Source of the DNA: Capitella teleta
Lineage: Eukaryota > Annelida > Polychaeta > Capitellidae
NCBI GenBank assembly: GCA_000328365.1
Contig: KB310318.1
Span: forward strand, 362,401-426,400
DNA: 64,000 nucleotides
Direction of reading: 5' to 3'
Numbering within the stretch: position 1 is the stretch's first letter; each line of letters begins with the position of its first letter. Below the pieces are notes generated by a model, which searched no databases, was not told where the DNA came from, and was given only the letters and a program-made list of their open reading frames with translations. The translations under genes and the position numbers were made by a program. Of the stretch, positions 13,186-26,115 are shown piece after piece.

Positions 13186-13301
13186 AATAAATAAATAAAT
13201 AAATTGGGAAAAAAAGAGAGAGTGAGAGAGACAGAAAAAAACCTCGTTATTTCGTTACTTCGAAATAGTGATGTCAGCTTTTTTTTTTTTTTTTTTTTTT
13301 T
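13186..13301. repeat. AAAT microsatellite (about 13186-13204) and T23 (13279..13301)
   Basis: Low-complexity stretch with a short GA-rich run between the two tracts. Confidence 0.8.
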
Positions 13302-13730
13302 CTACGGCATCGAATTCAATTTCGTTTGTGCACACGAGATATTGCGAATAAGAAAATCGATTCATTTTATTTGAATGCATGGGCATTATAATATTATTGA
13401 AGATACGAAAACATATTATCGGTGGACTTTCGTCTGTCGTAAAAACGGATTTTTTTTTCTTCAAATAAAATGCGATTTTTTTCCCTCCTTCTCTAGGTCA
13501 ACAAGTAGATTAAATTGCAGATCAAAAGAAAATTTGTTTACATACACGGGAGATAAGAAGGCAAGCAGATAAGCCGTTTGTTTACACACTGTCTGACTTT
13601 TTTTCGCGAGAGAGAAATACTCAATAATTTATGCCATGAACGAATTCCAGAACTTTCGATTCGTTCGTTTTGCACCAAAGCGTGCATCGAATTGGTTTGC
13701 TATTTCACGCTTTGGGAACTATCTCAATTG

Positions 13731-13743
13731 GTTGCTTAGCAAC
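13731..13743. promoter_or_regulatory. X-box-like 13-mer
   Basis: GTTGCTTAGCAAC, exact dyad; the first of three X-box motifs within 620 bp. Confidence 0.5.
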
Positions 13744-13978
13744 AGGATTGGAAAAATCAACATCAAAGACGATAATGAAATAGAGTTGTGGAATGATTTA
13801 ACTGGAATAAATTCCCCGGTGAAGCTGGCTCGAATTAAGCACATTCGTTTATTTCTACGTGTTTCCAATATATTCTTGGATGTGAGCCAGGTTCAAAAGA
13901 AACCTGTGTATAATATCTAACGCGAAATTGATCAGATTTTCGATTGAAGTTGCTGTTTGAAGTATGTGTGGTATCGTG

Positions 13979-13992
13979 ATTGCTATGGTTAC
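13979..13992. promoter_or_regulatory. RFX/X-box-like site
   Basis: ATTGCTATGGTTAC, followed by CATGC. Confidence 0.4.
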
Positions 13993-14077
13993 CATGCAAT
14001 TTATTATATTAAAAACAAAACACTTTTATCGAACCTTTACTTATTTTTATATTCTCGTGTATGAATAAGGAACTAAC

Positions 14078-14080
<3 letters not shown>

Positions 14081-14114
<34 letters not shown>
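14081..14114. repeat. T34 homopolymer
   Basis: Thirty-four consecutive T residues; length is likely imprecise in any assembly. Confidence 0.9.
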
Positions 14115-14117
<3 letters not shown>

Positions 14118-14335
14118 ACACCAGAGATGAGTTCAGAGGGCACCGGGGCTAAATATAGTAAATATAGGTCACCTCCCCTGCCACAACCGTACCGATTGAC
14201 CTTTGAGGCGCAGGTTCTTGATTTCCTGTGGGAATTTTTCGGGATAAATCACTGGGATATTTCGCTTCCTGCCGCCCGAAGGAAAAAGCATCGTCCTTGA
14301 ACGGCGTAGCTATTGTCTCAGAGCACGAGAGAAAT

Positions 14336-14348
14336 GTTGCTTAGCAAC
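14336..14348. promoter_or_regulatory. X-box-like 13-mer
   Basis: GTTGCTTAGCAAC, identical to the copy at 13731; a half-site AAGGTAACC follows. Confidence 0.5.
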
Positions 14349-15814
14349 GTCGCCAAGGTAACCGCTGCGACGCGTAAAAATAAGCATTAATTCTTAGAAA
14401 GCGATCCCTCGTCTTAAGAATCGATTCGAGGTCTTTTCTCTCTCACTTATCATTCCGTGGCATTCATCTCCGTGCGTTGAAGGGTCACGGGGTAGAATTG
14501 GTATGGTGGCTGAGCCTCATCGGAATTCCAAACAAAATACAAAATACCCATGCATATTCTATATAGTATATTCACGAGTATATCCGAAAAAGAAAAAAAA
14601 AAAAAAAAAAAAAAAGAAGGAATAAATGAAAAAAAATCAAAATTATAATCATAAAGTAAAATAATATTACATAAATTAAAGCAAATTAAATCCTATTGAT
14701 AAGGGTTGCTTGTATTAATTTGCTTCCCTCTATCGAAAAATATTAATACAAAAATCGATCACAGTCAGCAATAAAGCTGGATATTGTAAAGGTGGCCTTG
14801 AGGGTAAGTAAGTATTATTTCAGGCGAATACAGATAAAACCGATGTGCATATTGCATTAAATGCTAATAAATGATCAAAATTACAACAACTTGTCAACAT
14901 TACTTTGAAGGAAAAAAATCTTCATTCGATGACACCGTCTATAAACTCCATACTTCTTCGGTCTGTGCCCATAACTCGAACATAAAAGCCAAAATAAATA
15001 TCTATAAACATTTTTAAATAGGCCTTAAAATTGTTTCTTTATGGGTCGTAAAATTATGAGTATAAATGTACCCCAACGTGTATCATTTTTTGCAGTCAGG
15101 ATGAGCAATGTGCGCGCGAGGAATATTATATTGGGATATATTTGACTGTTTTTGCAGGTAAGTTAACTTGATTCAACACCTGTGTTTATTCACAGTTCCG
15201 AAGTACCCGATATGTTTTTTCGGATTGATCGTAAAAATTCTTAATATTATAGAAGTTTAATGCAAGGACATTTTTGTTTCGTTGAGGGAATAAAATAAAA
15301 ATTATAAAATATAAATGCTGTTATGATAATAATGTTATTTTTATTTTTAACGGATATCATGGCAGGGTGAGTACGATCACGGGACTATCAGTATCGAAAC
15401 TTCATGCATACGAAATAACGAAAAACAAATGTGAAATAAAATAAAAACTCGTTTCACCCATATGGACAACATTTTGTATGACATAATTCGAAATGGGTGA
15501 AAAATAAAGTATACATACTAAATTTATAAAAGAGACTAGTCGAGATGAGATATAAGAAAATTTAAATATCAGTTAAAAAGAAAATTGAGCTTCTTCTTTT
15601 TTGAAACCGTCAAACTATTGTGTTGAGAGGGGTTAGGAGGTTAAATGTGAATATATACGAGACGGGGAGGGGGTGGGGAGACTATAAGCTATGCCATCGA
15701 ACCTATGTTCATTTAGATTTTAAACGAACAGCGAACAGCGAATCATGTATTTCAGTCCAATAATGTCATTTACCCCCCTCTCCCCACACCAAAATAAAAT
15801 CAGGAAATAACATG

Positions 15815-15828
15815 GTAGCCATGGTTAC
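15815..15828. promoter_or_regulatory. RFX/X-box-like site
   Basis: GTAGCCATGGTTAC, with the central CCATGG. Confidence 0.4.
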
Positions 15829-18800
15829 ATGATATATTTAGAAAGCAAAAATAAACGAAGAGTTAACGTAAAATTGAATTGACTTCAGTGATCACGGATT
15901 AATGGCAAATCAGGATTAATATTTATGAATTCCCCTCAAATGCAACATAATTCTTGCTCAGTTTAACTGACATAATTTTGAATTTGATGAATTGAAGACA
16001 TCAATAATAAGCATAGTTGACCTTCATATTTTCACCCTTCAGTTCTTTCGAGGTCACTTAAATCGATATTGTTCTATTCAGTGTGATTTCTCTTGCAAAG
16101 GCTGGATATTAAGCCCACGTGTTAAATAAACGTCTGATTTGAAAGGCGAAAATTATTATGGAATTTATTCATTTTGAATGTTTTCGTTTGAACAAAAAGA
16201 ACAAACCCCATTTTAATAAAATTGTTGTGTTAATACTAATAAGTACTGAATATTTTACCCCTGTTTAAATTATGTTATATTATATTATTATAAAATTTAT
16301 AAATTTTACTAATTTTGCTTTCTTCATTCCCTGCCAAGAAAAATTAAATTTGTAATAATTATAGCATAATTCACTGCGCCAGGTACAATTGCCTGTTGTT
16401 TTTTGTTGCATTATCGATTTTCTTGTTCAGTTTGGCTCACAAATGCCTGATAATTATGAATATAATTCATGATCAATGCATGAAAGACCTCATAAAGTAC
16501 TTATGACGAACACTTCATAAAATGCCGCCATTATAAACCCGTTGAATAAGACGAGTGGCTCAAATGCAGCACAGCAATATAACGCCACCGCAGACATCGA
16601 AACCAAGCACAATATTATGGCATTCCTTTCATTATTGCGTTTTTATATTATAAACAAACCATAACGAAACTAATAAAGAGCGAATAAAGGGATGAAAATA
16701 ATGAAAGCTATTTTTACTCGAAATGTAGGTTGAACGCCATCTTGAGTTGATCCTTTGTCACGGAGGCTGTTATTGGCTGCGGCGTGACCTAGATAGGGCC
16801 CGGTAGTATGGATGCGCAGTGTTTGTTTTCATTCTGCCCTGGCGTTGTGTTTGCCGTGTGCTGTATGATCGCGATTTACTTACTAAGATCTTAGTACACG
16901 TACACGTTGTTTCACTCACTAAAATAACAAATCAAGTCAATGCTGATAAAATGCAGTTTAAATCTGATAATATTTCAAATTTTCGTTCCATGACTGCGGT
17001 CAATATGTCACCAGTTGCTGAAATACAATCCTAGAGTATCAGTTTCACTGAGATTTTCACAAAAACGCAATTGACAGCACGTTAAACACAAGTCAATGAG
17101 TGATAAATGGAATTTTCCTGTAGAAGAATCTCGCAAATATATTATTACCGATTTTTAAACTACTTAAAATGCATAAAACTAAACACACAAACACATATTA
17201 TAAGAGGTATTAATTGAATCACTTCATATGAAATACACTCAGGTGCTACAGCGATATCGCGTTTCCAGTTTCGATAAATTAAAAAAAATTCAGGGTTGAA
17301 AAGCAGCACTGAAAAACATGAGAATATTTCAAAGAGCTGTCAGTGAGTGATGTCACCTCGTACCAAAGATCAATGCTAATGAATGCTCGCTTACACCTGT
17401 ATGAATCAACAAGCACGACTGCACGCGAAGCCCCCCTGTTTAAGAGCAATGCTAAGAAAATTGGGAATATTTCCATGTAAAATAAATGACTTTATGTGCT
17501 GGACCGGAGAACGGGTTTAACTAAAGGTGTAATCTTCTGTGCTGTGGATCAAAAGGACGATACTTTGTAGCTCTGTGATCTCAAGTCGACAGAAGGCAGG
17601 TAGATGGCTTAGATTAGGTGAATTGGTTAAACATCTATATTTCTTATTCAAGAGAGAAAACAAGAAAACTGGTGGTTTCAAAATAATTTTCTTAACACTA
17701 TAATCAAATACACTATCTATAATATGTGCTATCTATCAAATACTGATGTAAAATTATTGTTTATTTTGTAGATAGGTGTTTATATATAATGCATAGCCGT
17801 GATTTCATGCACTGTAAACACATACCAATGCATCACCTGCCAAGACAAATCAAACAAATAACAATAAGCTAATAACATAGTCATCATACCTTAACACCCA
17901 AATAAGACGTTACAACGACATTAATACGTCAAAGAAGAATATCCCAAGATCAAAAGAACAAAGAGAAGAGCGACATAGATGAATAGAAAGGTAGTTGATT
18001 GATTGCTTTAATCAAAGAAATGGGCTAGCTCCCTCCCAAGGGAAAGCCAGCACAATGAACGACCGTCTCTCTACCCACTGACGGCTCCATTTCTTATAAG
18101 ACTCTGTCGCTACACACGAAGGTATAGCGACCGGATAAAATTCATTCTCCTGGCTGCGGGCTTTTTTGTCGTACCTTTTGCGTGCCACGGACGATATGCT
18201 CTGCTGGGAAGTTATAGCTACTGACGTTGAGTAAAGTAGGAGTGTGTTTTTACCTTGCATGCCTCGTGCACTTTCATTTGGGAAGAATTGGATGACAGAA
18301 AACATGGTTTGCTTATTCTGTAAAATGTCCTTCTCACGAGACGATATGAGTGGCGATGTTCAGTGCAGTTCCAGATGCAGCTAATGTATACATGGCACTA
18401 TTATGTCATGTACGAGACGATGGAAGGAGAAACCCATGTTTTGATAATTGATTATACACGTATCAGAGTTCATCTGTGAAAGGTGTGCATTTGAAAAGGA
18501 GCTGCAACAGATTTTGGAGTCAGTAAATTAATCACTTCAAATTCATCAATCAAAGAACGTAGAAGCTTTCAATTTGCAGCACGTGTGCTATGCCTGCAGA
18601 CGGCGTAGAGTGCATTTCAAGATTAATTTATTAATAATTAATTACCCCTCGTGTTTTTTTTGTTTTTTGTAATGAATGATGCAATGATAATGTTTCTCAC
18701 ACTTGTGTGTTGCAGTTTCTGTGTCAATAATAATGTGACATAATACCTCCTACGATAGTATTAAAATAATATACAATACTAGATTCACAACTTGCTCTGC

Positions 18801-19076
18801 ATGCATTTTATCCACTTCAGTTACTTTAGCAACCATTTCCAGGAAATTCCTTCCAGAAAGCAAACATGGATCATAAAAAGGAGAGGAAGGGGCTCTCTGG
18901 AGAGCATCCCTGTCTTTGATCAAAGGTAGAACATCGGCTAATGCCTTAAAAAGGCCGGTGACGAATCCTGCAGCTAAATGACTCGTGCCTTGATTAAGAA
19001 GAATGCGCGGATCTTGTGCCGGGAATCCGCCTCAATGACGATGCTTCAGGATCTTCACGGCTATTAAGCGCTAAAA

Positions 19077-19099
19077 GGGGGTGGGGCTCAGGGCGAGGG
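19077..19099 (+). other. G-quadruplex motif
   Basis: G-runs of 5, 4, 3 and 3 with loops of 1, 4 and 3 bases. Confidence 0.55.
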
Positions 19100-20166
19100 C
19101 TTTGTGTTCAGTCGATGCTCTCCAAGGATGAAGGTCGAAAGTGGTTCTTCGTGTTCTTGTCACTGCTCAAGTCAGCTGAGGTCATTCAACTCTATAGCCA
19201 AACTCCACAGCGCTCCCTGCATGACTCCATTGGGTCCGTTCGGCGTTCTATTGTTCGACTTCACTTTGCTATATAACTCCGTTGTTCGTGCTTATGATAG
19301 TACAATGTTGCGTCATCCTCATGTCCTATCGAAATCCAGCCCCACCCAAATTGCACCAGCCTTGAAATTCCAAACAAGGCACGTGAGTAATGCATATGCT
19401 GCATTGTTGATTCACATTGCAGATCAAGCTATGTTCAATGAACCTTAGTATAGCATGCATCAAGGAACCTTTTAAGGGCCTAGATGTTCTTAAAAATGCA
19501 TATCAAATATCAGGATAAACCGATGCAACTCAGTGGTACATCAATATGATTACATTCATAATTTATGCGCTGTGTATATAACTTGAATATTGCTTCTTCA
19601 ATGTTAACTTTTCGTATATAATTAGGAGCATTTCTTAGATATTACACTGCATATGAAGTATATGATATATGTATGCATAATAATCAGGAACATTACTCCT
19701 TTATTGTCACTAACAGGATCTAAATTACAATCAGGAAGAAAAATTACAGACCTATCCTTAGGCTTAGCGTGCGCTGACTGCATATCAAACAATATGAGAA
19801 TGATTGACACCTGTCAATCACCAGAGACAAGAGAAGTGATTGTGTCTCGGCCTGGCTTCTTGTCACATGACATATTAAAGGCGTGGAGACAAAAATCACG
19901 TGGATATTAAATCAATTTGCTGTGACAGTTAATAAAGTACAGCCAAAGCTTAGTTACACAGTGTTATGCAATTACCATCGAGGGGCTGGCTACATTGTGC
20001 AAATGAAGATGCACATAAAGTATGCATATCAATATACAAATAATCGCATCACCTCTTAATGTGTATACAGGTAAAAGTCAAAGTGGAATATCAAATAGAG
20101 AAATACGTCATCTGTGATCCAGGCCTCTGGTATGGATGCCCCTCCGGTTTAAAATCACCCTTAGGC

Positions 20167-20198
20167 GTTGTCATGCCAACGTGTTGTTGCTAAGCAGC
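20167..20198. promoter_or_regulatory. Double RFX/X-box-like site
   Basis: GTTGTCATGCCAAC (20167..20180) and GTTGCTAAGCAGC (20186..20198), separated by five bases. Confidence 0.45.
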
Positions 20199-21070
20199 AA
20201 ATTACGTGGGTAGAATGAACAGCATTTCGCGCAAACGAACCGTCCTTTAGCACCTTAATTGGCAGCTCGTGCTTCTTGTTTGAGAAGGGAAGCAATCCAT
20301 CACTCCGCTTCTGGTCATGTTTAATTCAAGATCTGGCCTTTTTTGTCTGTCCATGATCACTCTTTCGTCTTGTCTGCCTTCACACACACCAGGGGTGAAT
20401 TATAATTTGGCTGTGGGCATGTATTTGTATAAATTTGTGGATTATCACATTATAAAGGTCAATTTGAGATACTTTCATGTGATGACTCAGAGGGCTGGTG
20501 TTATTGTCATGTGCGGTTAGATATTATATAATAATATATGCATCCATTGGTGCAGAACTCAACATCTGATAAGATACACACATCAATAGGAAAGGTTTAA
20601 AAAACAAGAGATACACAAAGAAGAAAGATATTGAAATGAATAAAAAATATAGCCGTGTGCTTATCACCAGAATATATTATCTGAGAGGAAATGAAATAAT
20701 GTAAATTATGAGGGGAAATATAACTGAAGAAACCAAGCCGAAGATGATGATTACATATATTCCAAGAAAACACGGCGTTGTCTGATAAATATATTAAGCT
20801 TCTGAGCCGCGATGATGCTCCAAGCTCATTCTATGAACATGCAACACGTTGCGTGCTGTATATCCCGTTGGCTTCGAGTCGAATTTACTAGTAATATCAT
20901 CAAAGTCGTGGATATAAGTCAGATCTTTTGATGTATTTTAATAAATCATAAATGTAATATGCATTCCGTTTTAATTTGCCAATTGTATTGCGTTGAAACA
21001 ATTTGTATTGACATTTGTTCTTCCTTTTTCTGTCCTTTGATCGCAGTTTATTAAATGGACTTTCGTTTGG

Positions 21071-21109
21071 CCTCATGAATATTCATGAGGTAAACGAGTC
21101 AGCTGACTC
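21071..21109. promoter_or_regulatory. Two adjacent perfect palindromes (POU-like and AP-1/E-box-like)
   Basis: CCTCATGAATATTCATGAGG (21071..21090) is a perfect 20-bp palindrome around ATGAATATTCAT, a shape used by POU-factor dimers. Five bases later GAGTCAGCTGACTC (21096..21109) is a perfect 14-bp palindrome holding CAGCTG and two overlapping TGACTC half-sites. Confidence 0.5.
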
Positions 21110-21330
21110 AGCCTCCAGGCTTCCTATCCATTTTGGTAACGCCCTAGAATAGATATTAGCCGCCACGAGTTACCGTATCATAGATGAAGTCCTACGTGTA
21201 CTTAAACAATAGCTATAATGCAGTCACTCTGATGTGTAATGTAGAAAATAGTGCGGGGTAAGCACTGCCAAGCACGTGCGCGCAATGATACGCTGTGAGA
21301 AATGTAAACAAACATTAGCTCCGTACCACT

Positions 21331-21345
21331 AGCGACATCTGGAGG
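21331..21345 (+). promoter_or_regulatory. CTCF-like site (weak)
   Basis: AGCGACATCTGGAGG resembles the AGCGCCATCTAGTGG form of the CTCF core, with three differences, one of them A/G. Confidence 0.25.
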
Positions 21346-22278
21346 GAAAACAACGAACTGAGCAGATTGAGCGGATAAATTTGACGGCATAGTGGACCTA
21401 GTAAAGAGGAGGGAGAGAGGGGGGGTGGATTGAGGGCCGATTGTGAGGGAGGGGTGCAGAGATGAATTATTGAGAGAAAGATTCGTTTTTTTGCTTCAGC
21501 GATTGGCATGTTGCGTACGGAGCAGCATTAATATTTAATGAGATAACACTGCGGCAATTCCATATTGTGAAACGATCAAGTGTGCTATTACAAATCAGTT
21601 TGATTAAGTCACAGGTGGAACACGTGTTTATTATTGTATCATACGAACGCATAATTAGCTATGCTCTTTCTGGTGTTCATTTCATCAAAGCAAACAAATA
21701 ACAGCCGTACACTGCATGTACACATGATATATAATCAATGTATCGACGCAAGCAGTTGAAATATTTCGAGCTCAATAATTACAGCTCAACGCAGTTCTGT
21801 CGATACCTTGAGCTAGAGACCACAGCATCGACATCAAGGCACTCCTTACACCTGTGCTTTGATGTTTTGTCTTCTATTCCTATAGATGGATGTGAATGTG
21901 CTTGACTTAATCGCACTGCAGGCTTAGGATAGAATTAAACAATGCAAAGACTAAATCATATCATTGCATAAGGAAGAATAATACAGATTGAACTCTGACC
22001 TACACAAATATTGCCAATTCGGTGTCATAGTGGCTATTATATAGGGCTGCTCACAGTTGTTACTAAAATGCAGCAATCAATTAATCTGTCATTATTATTA
22101 CGTATTTATAATATTCATTTGGAAAGCACGTTGACTCTATATTCCAGCCAGCCATTGTGAATTATGAATTGAGAGGAGTTTTCATTTCTTAATAATAAAG
22201 ATATTACATGGTACATGTGAAATGTCAGCACCCAAATGCAAAGCCTCCACATGCCATACACTTCCATAGGTATCAGTT

Positions 22279-22329
22279 ACAAGATCCCTGATGAAAAAAA
22301 AAACAAAAACAAAAACAAAAACAAAAAAC
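22279..22329. repeat. A-rich CAAAAA simple repeat
   Basis: A run of A followed by several CAAAAA units. Confidence 0.75.
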
Positions 22330-22591
22330 ACATATACGCATTCACCCATATAACAATAATATAAACAAGAGCAAGATTTCATGGATACTGGTTTCACTGG
22401 ACAAACATGAAGACAGAAACTGTTCTCAGTGCAAAAGCTGTTTACATAGATGAACAGAAATTGATTGAATGGTGATCTAAATCGATGAGATTCAAATGAG
22501 ATAAGGAAAGATCGAAGCAAGTATCGATTTCTTCTGGGGGAATTTATAGCTCTTCTTCTGTAGTCTCAAAAGGTTGAATAACGACTTGCTC

Positions 22592-22616
22592 ATTTGCATA
22601 ATCATAAATATTCATG
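22592..22616. promoter_or_regulatory. Octamer plus POU/Hox-like cluster
   Basis: A perfect octamer (ATTTGCAT, 22592..22599) is followed by AATCATAAATATTCATGA, which shares AATATTCATGA with the palindrome at 21071. Confidence 0.4.
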
Positions 22617-23725
22617 AAAGCCAAGAGAGAGCTGGGATTCTAGGAACTTTGGTATTAGGCCAGATTTGGACTTATTGTAATTTGGAAAGCCCATTATATT
22701 TAGCATTTATAACATGAGCGGTTTGCAGTCATGTTTACAGTGAAACAAAACTTTTCTCCGGATGATTGAATGCATCGTATTATGACACTACGTTGACTTT
22801 GGTAGACGTCTCCAAATAACACGATCGAGCTGTTCTCTTCTGATTGACTAGCAGTGCAGGTAATTGTGTTAATTACAGGTATGTATGACTGACCCGTAAA
22901 GCGCCTTTACTCCCTTATTTCCGAAATGGGGGTATCATTGAATGACGGTATGGTCAGTTTACTAGTTGACCCCACTTGAAAGCAGCCACAGTATTCATAG
23001 AACCACTTTAAACATACGCCCTATAATACTGCATCACGATTCATGCACGCAGGTATACCATTGATAGATCATGTTGAACGGACATCCTTATAATTATCAC
23101 AGGGTTAACCCAAGAATAGGGTTGCTTACAGAAAATGTACAACTTAGTATATTGAGTGGATCATTATATTAAAGCATTATTTGAGTTAAAGTTAAAACAA
23201 ATATACGACAAAGAAGCTGTGACACATGCTTATCATCCACGCATTCACCCAATACGAACATGTGCACATATTTTCAAATTCGAACTTAGAAATATATACT
23301 AAAAAATACACATATTCAATCAACTTTACTGCCATCTAAGTAGACACTAATTCATTATCATGCACTATTTTCTAAATTAAACTCCCATAAAAAAGATTCA
23401 TACCTCTTAAATAACCAGCCCATTGTGGATGAACTGGCACTACATTTAATTATAGTGGTATTCATTAGTCATTAAACAGCCATTTTAGTTAGTGTTTGAG
23501 TTACAGAGGCCCACTTTCACGCATCACTGACCGAATTATGAAGCTGATATATCGGATGCCTCTGACCTAGTTCAGCACAACATACATATTATTCATTTTG
23601 ATTGATGTAAACTAAGCAATAATGAATTTATTTCGCAAAATAATTGCAATTCAAGTTTGACAAAGTGGTGGATTGAACAGGTGAAAGACTCGGTTTAACC
23701 GCCTCTGATCTGCAATAAGGCCCCT

Positions 23726-23739
23726 GTTGCTATGACAAC
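23726..23739. promoter_or_regulatory. RFX/X-box-like site
   Basis: GTTGCTATGACAAC; both outer half-sites present. Confidence 0.45.
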
Positions 23740-26084
23740 ATGGATATGCTCCAATTGCGTTGTTGATAATTATCTAATCATCGACAATGGAGAAACGCGT
23801 CATCAAGCCTGGTTATGTTCCGTGCAATATTAGTCTGTCGTCGAACTAGGACACAAAGAAGCAGCCTTAATAGGCCGTGGATTTGTCGCGACAGTTTTGT
23901 AAACTGGTATTACTGTGTACACAAATAAACACGGTTAATAATTGTATTATTTAATATTTCAGAGTAATTTATGCATTTGCATATATTCACTGATCTTAGC
24001 TCTTGATTTGCTTCACAATAAGATGCAAGTTGCGTTTGTTGTTTTGTAATATATTCAAGTGTGTATGGAGGCAAGTTTGGAGGTGCGTGTATAATAGATA
24101 AATGGTTTCTGCTCGAATCCATATTCTAGAGCAAAATTCATTGATCCCGTTTACATGCAAGTGACCTTGAAAAAAAGGTGGTGCTTGAATGTGCCACCAC
24201 ATAGATGCCAGATGCCTCTATATGCATGTGGATATACATATAGAATTTATTAATTATAAACATGAAAGAGGCAACGCAATCCAACAGTACTTGCTTCACG
24301 GAATGCTAGAAACTGCAATGTTCAATTCCTTTTATCTGTATGTGTATGATGTGATGATTTGGTGCATATCAGATATGCAGTACGATATAACACAGCTGAT
24401 ATCATGGCAAATGTATTGCATAGGATATCTAAATGATATGTCAAATTCATATCCACTCAATGCAAGGACTTATGCAATAAGAATTAAGAATTACCACAAG
24501 TGTACGATAATCCTTCGGTGCTATTATATACAAATCATGCACAAAACATATGGCCATAAACCAGATTGAAATCGACGGATCACCCTGTGTTAATTGTTAT
24601 GTTCCACAGAACAATGGCCCAGATTTTTCATGCACAGTTGCTATCGTATTAAATCAGGTGTTTTGCATGTGGTTTATCACAGCAAATAGTCGATATCTTA
24701 TACACCTTTTTTTAAAACATTATACATATAGTTATTTGCCATAGTACATTATACACATATCCATTATTCTGGATCATACAAGTTAATTTGATATCATAGT
24801 GTCTCAATATACATCCCAACAGGGTCACCTCCGCGCATCCCCTGACAGTGACCTTGGATCTAATAGAGGCCTCTTTTCAATACAATTATCCGAACGTCTT
24901 CTACAACCCGTTCTCCCCCGAGGAATGAATTCAGAATTGGCAAACAGATGCCACGAAGGGCAGACTCATTCATTCTGTCCATGCTATTCACGACCGTTCT
25001 TGGATCTCGTTGAACTTGACCGCAACCGTATGATAATATACACCGCAAATGCAATCCTATTGTCAATCTGATCAAAAGCGTTGTGGATATCCAGTTTCGC
25101 CTTGGTCATCGAGAGTCAACCGCTTTGCTAGTTCATAAACAACATGTGTCCTTACCCCCAAATCGACTCAAAGCGGATGGGAAAGCCTGCGCTGCATACA
25201 GGCTGAAGGATGGCATGAGACTGAGCGACCTTTCCATGGAGTAAACAGCCCTCGAACCTCTCCCAGGAATCCTGATGCGTCGACCGTCGAAATGAGAAGG
25301 GGACGATGGATGGGAACGCCCGTGACGCCATCCTTGAACCGCTCCTAGGTTGCTGCCCACTGACCAGCTGCCGTCCGGTCACATCCTCTGTGAAATTACT
25401 CCTACTTCCTTTGCTGCTTGGTTTCGTTTGTACAATTTCAAACTTTAATAATGTCGTTGAAGGCACGCGTCCAACAATTCAATGGTGGCTGCATGATACG
25501 CCTAGGCATGCGGAATGGTTGTTATTTAGAGGGTCTGACAAGGGAAGCATAAGATGAACAGGATCTATATTCTATTGAAATGAATGTCATTTATATAATG
25601 GAATGGCATGCACACACATCCTAACTACACCTATTTACTTCTATAATCATTCATCACGATTATCTTGCACCAACATTGAGTCATAAATTCCAGGCCCGAG
25701 GCTCTGAGTCGGACCCTAGATATCAAAACAGACCTTGTACACAAAGTGGTTGGTTCAGTAACCCGAAAAAAAAGCTCCACTTTTTGGAGTGATTAATTGA
25801 AAAGCACTCGTCTGATCCCTTATCACAAGGGTTAATGGGTGTGTGCTCTCACGCTACTACTGATAACCGTGTTTCAAAACAAAAATAGTACATGCCAATG
25901 CTACTGTGCATGTATATTAAGAGCTGATCACAGGTGTTCCATTACATATGAAATCGAGGAGGGAAAGTGTAATGATAACCAAGCAAGCAGGGGAAATATG
26001 AATGAATTGCCAATTAACCTTGGCCATGAACTTATCAATCACATGCTGGCCAGGTTAAACGAGAAGCATTTACACACACAGGCT

Positions 26085-26115
26085 ACAATTACAGTACAAT
26101 TACAGTACAATTACA
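26085..26115 (+). repeat. ACAATTACAGT tandem repeat, about 2.8 units
   Basis: Three consecutive copies of an 11-bp unit, the last cut short. Confidence 0.8.

Larger units (their letters stand above)
14349..20166. other. Intergenic, no gene seen
   Basis: AT-rich with an A23 tract at 14593..14615. It also holds a G-rich run at 15662-15678, a YY1-like CGCCATCTTG near 16736 and an RFX-like site at 15815. A less AT-rich patch at 18.9-19.4 kb holds overlapping open frames without recognisable content. Confidence 0.5.

Noticed and set aside
18012-18305. 97-codon minus-strand frame in a less AT-rich patch
   Set aside because: No recognisable family and no flanking signals.
24189-24569. 126-codon plus-strand frame
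   Set aside because: AT-driven composition rich in Tyr, Ile, Met and His with no domain and no promoter or splice context.
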